From: Mycobacterium sp. 1081908.1
Lineage (GTDB): Bacteria > Actinomycetota > Actinomycetes > Mycobacteriales > Mycobacteriaceae
Assembly: GCF_001673535.1 (NCBI RefSeq)
Contig: NZ_LZLY01000020.1
Span: 1-51,220 of the forward strand
Length of the DNA stretch: 51,220 nucleotides
Reading direction: 5' to 3'
Position numbers and translations under genes: made by a program. Positions within the stretch are counted from its first letter, which is position 1; each line of letters opens with the position of its first letter. The notes under the pieces were generated by a model that saw only the letters and a program-made list of their open reading frames with translations, had not been told where the DNA came from and made no database searches. Below, piece after piece: positions 51,184 to 51,220 of this stretch.

Positions 51184-51220
51184 AGTGAACACCTTCAGTT
51201 GTTGGCTGGGGGTGTTTTCT

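Overview
This window is high-GC, gene-dense mycobacterial chromosome. It carries the conserved locus that builds the mycolyl-arabinogalactan layer of the cell wall, in nearly the gene order of M. tuberculosis Rv3810 to Rv3777. Three points suggest a slow-growing non-tuberculous Mycobacterium, probably near the M. avium complex: Ag85A and Pks13 have the familiar catalytic residues, protein lengths are close to M. tuberculosis, and embR lies inside the emb cluster as described for M. avium. The species call is inference; no marker such as 16S rRNA is present. M. tuberculosis comparisons throughout are from memory.

Region 1 (1-11163) runs from the truncated exported repetitive protein gene erp (minus) into a plus-strand galactan/arabinan run: glf, glfT2, a PAP2 phosphatase, ubiA and aftB. 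The mycolyltransferase genes follow: fbpA (Ag85A), fbpD (MPT51) and the cutinase-like hydrolase culp6. Region 2 (11164-22968) holds the mycolic acid condensation operon fadD32-pks13-accD4, convergent fadE35, a DUF1918 gene and a secreted protein of unknown function.

Region 3 (23153-41505, mostly minus strand) is the arabinan operon: a Gre-like gene, a GtrA-family gene, dprE1, dprE2, aftA and embC, then embA and embB. A 3.3 kb regulatory island separates embC from embA. It holds embR (SARP-FHA regulator), an ArsR/SRPBCC/mycothiol-type-isomerase operon with a perfect palindromic operator, and an unusual soluble HTH-PASTA protein gene with its own inverted-repeat operator.

Region 4 (41689-43494) holds accessory genes: a pterin-synthase-like protein, a SHOCT-domain protein and a small exported protein. 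Region 5 (43539-48613, minus) is a translationally coupled operon: an Rv3779-like GT-C enzyme, bpa (proteasome activator), wzt, glfT1 and wzm. Region 6 has an aminotransferase-like protein that lacks the catalytic lysine, a repeat-rich convergent intergenic region, a quinone oxidoreductase, tRNA-Ser(UGA) and a long inverted repeat at the window edge.

Together the genes make the galactan primer and polymer (Glf, GlfT1, GlfT2, Wzm/Wzt), the arabinose donor (UbiA, phosphatase, DprE1/DprE2), the arabinan (AftA, AftB, EmbA, EmbB, EmbC), and the mycolic acids (FadD32, Pks13, AccD4) and their transfer (Ag85A). The most unusual signals are the regulatory island inside emb, short palindromic repeats inserted in frame in pks13 and aftA, and several catalytically degenerate proteins.
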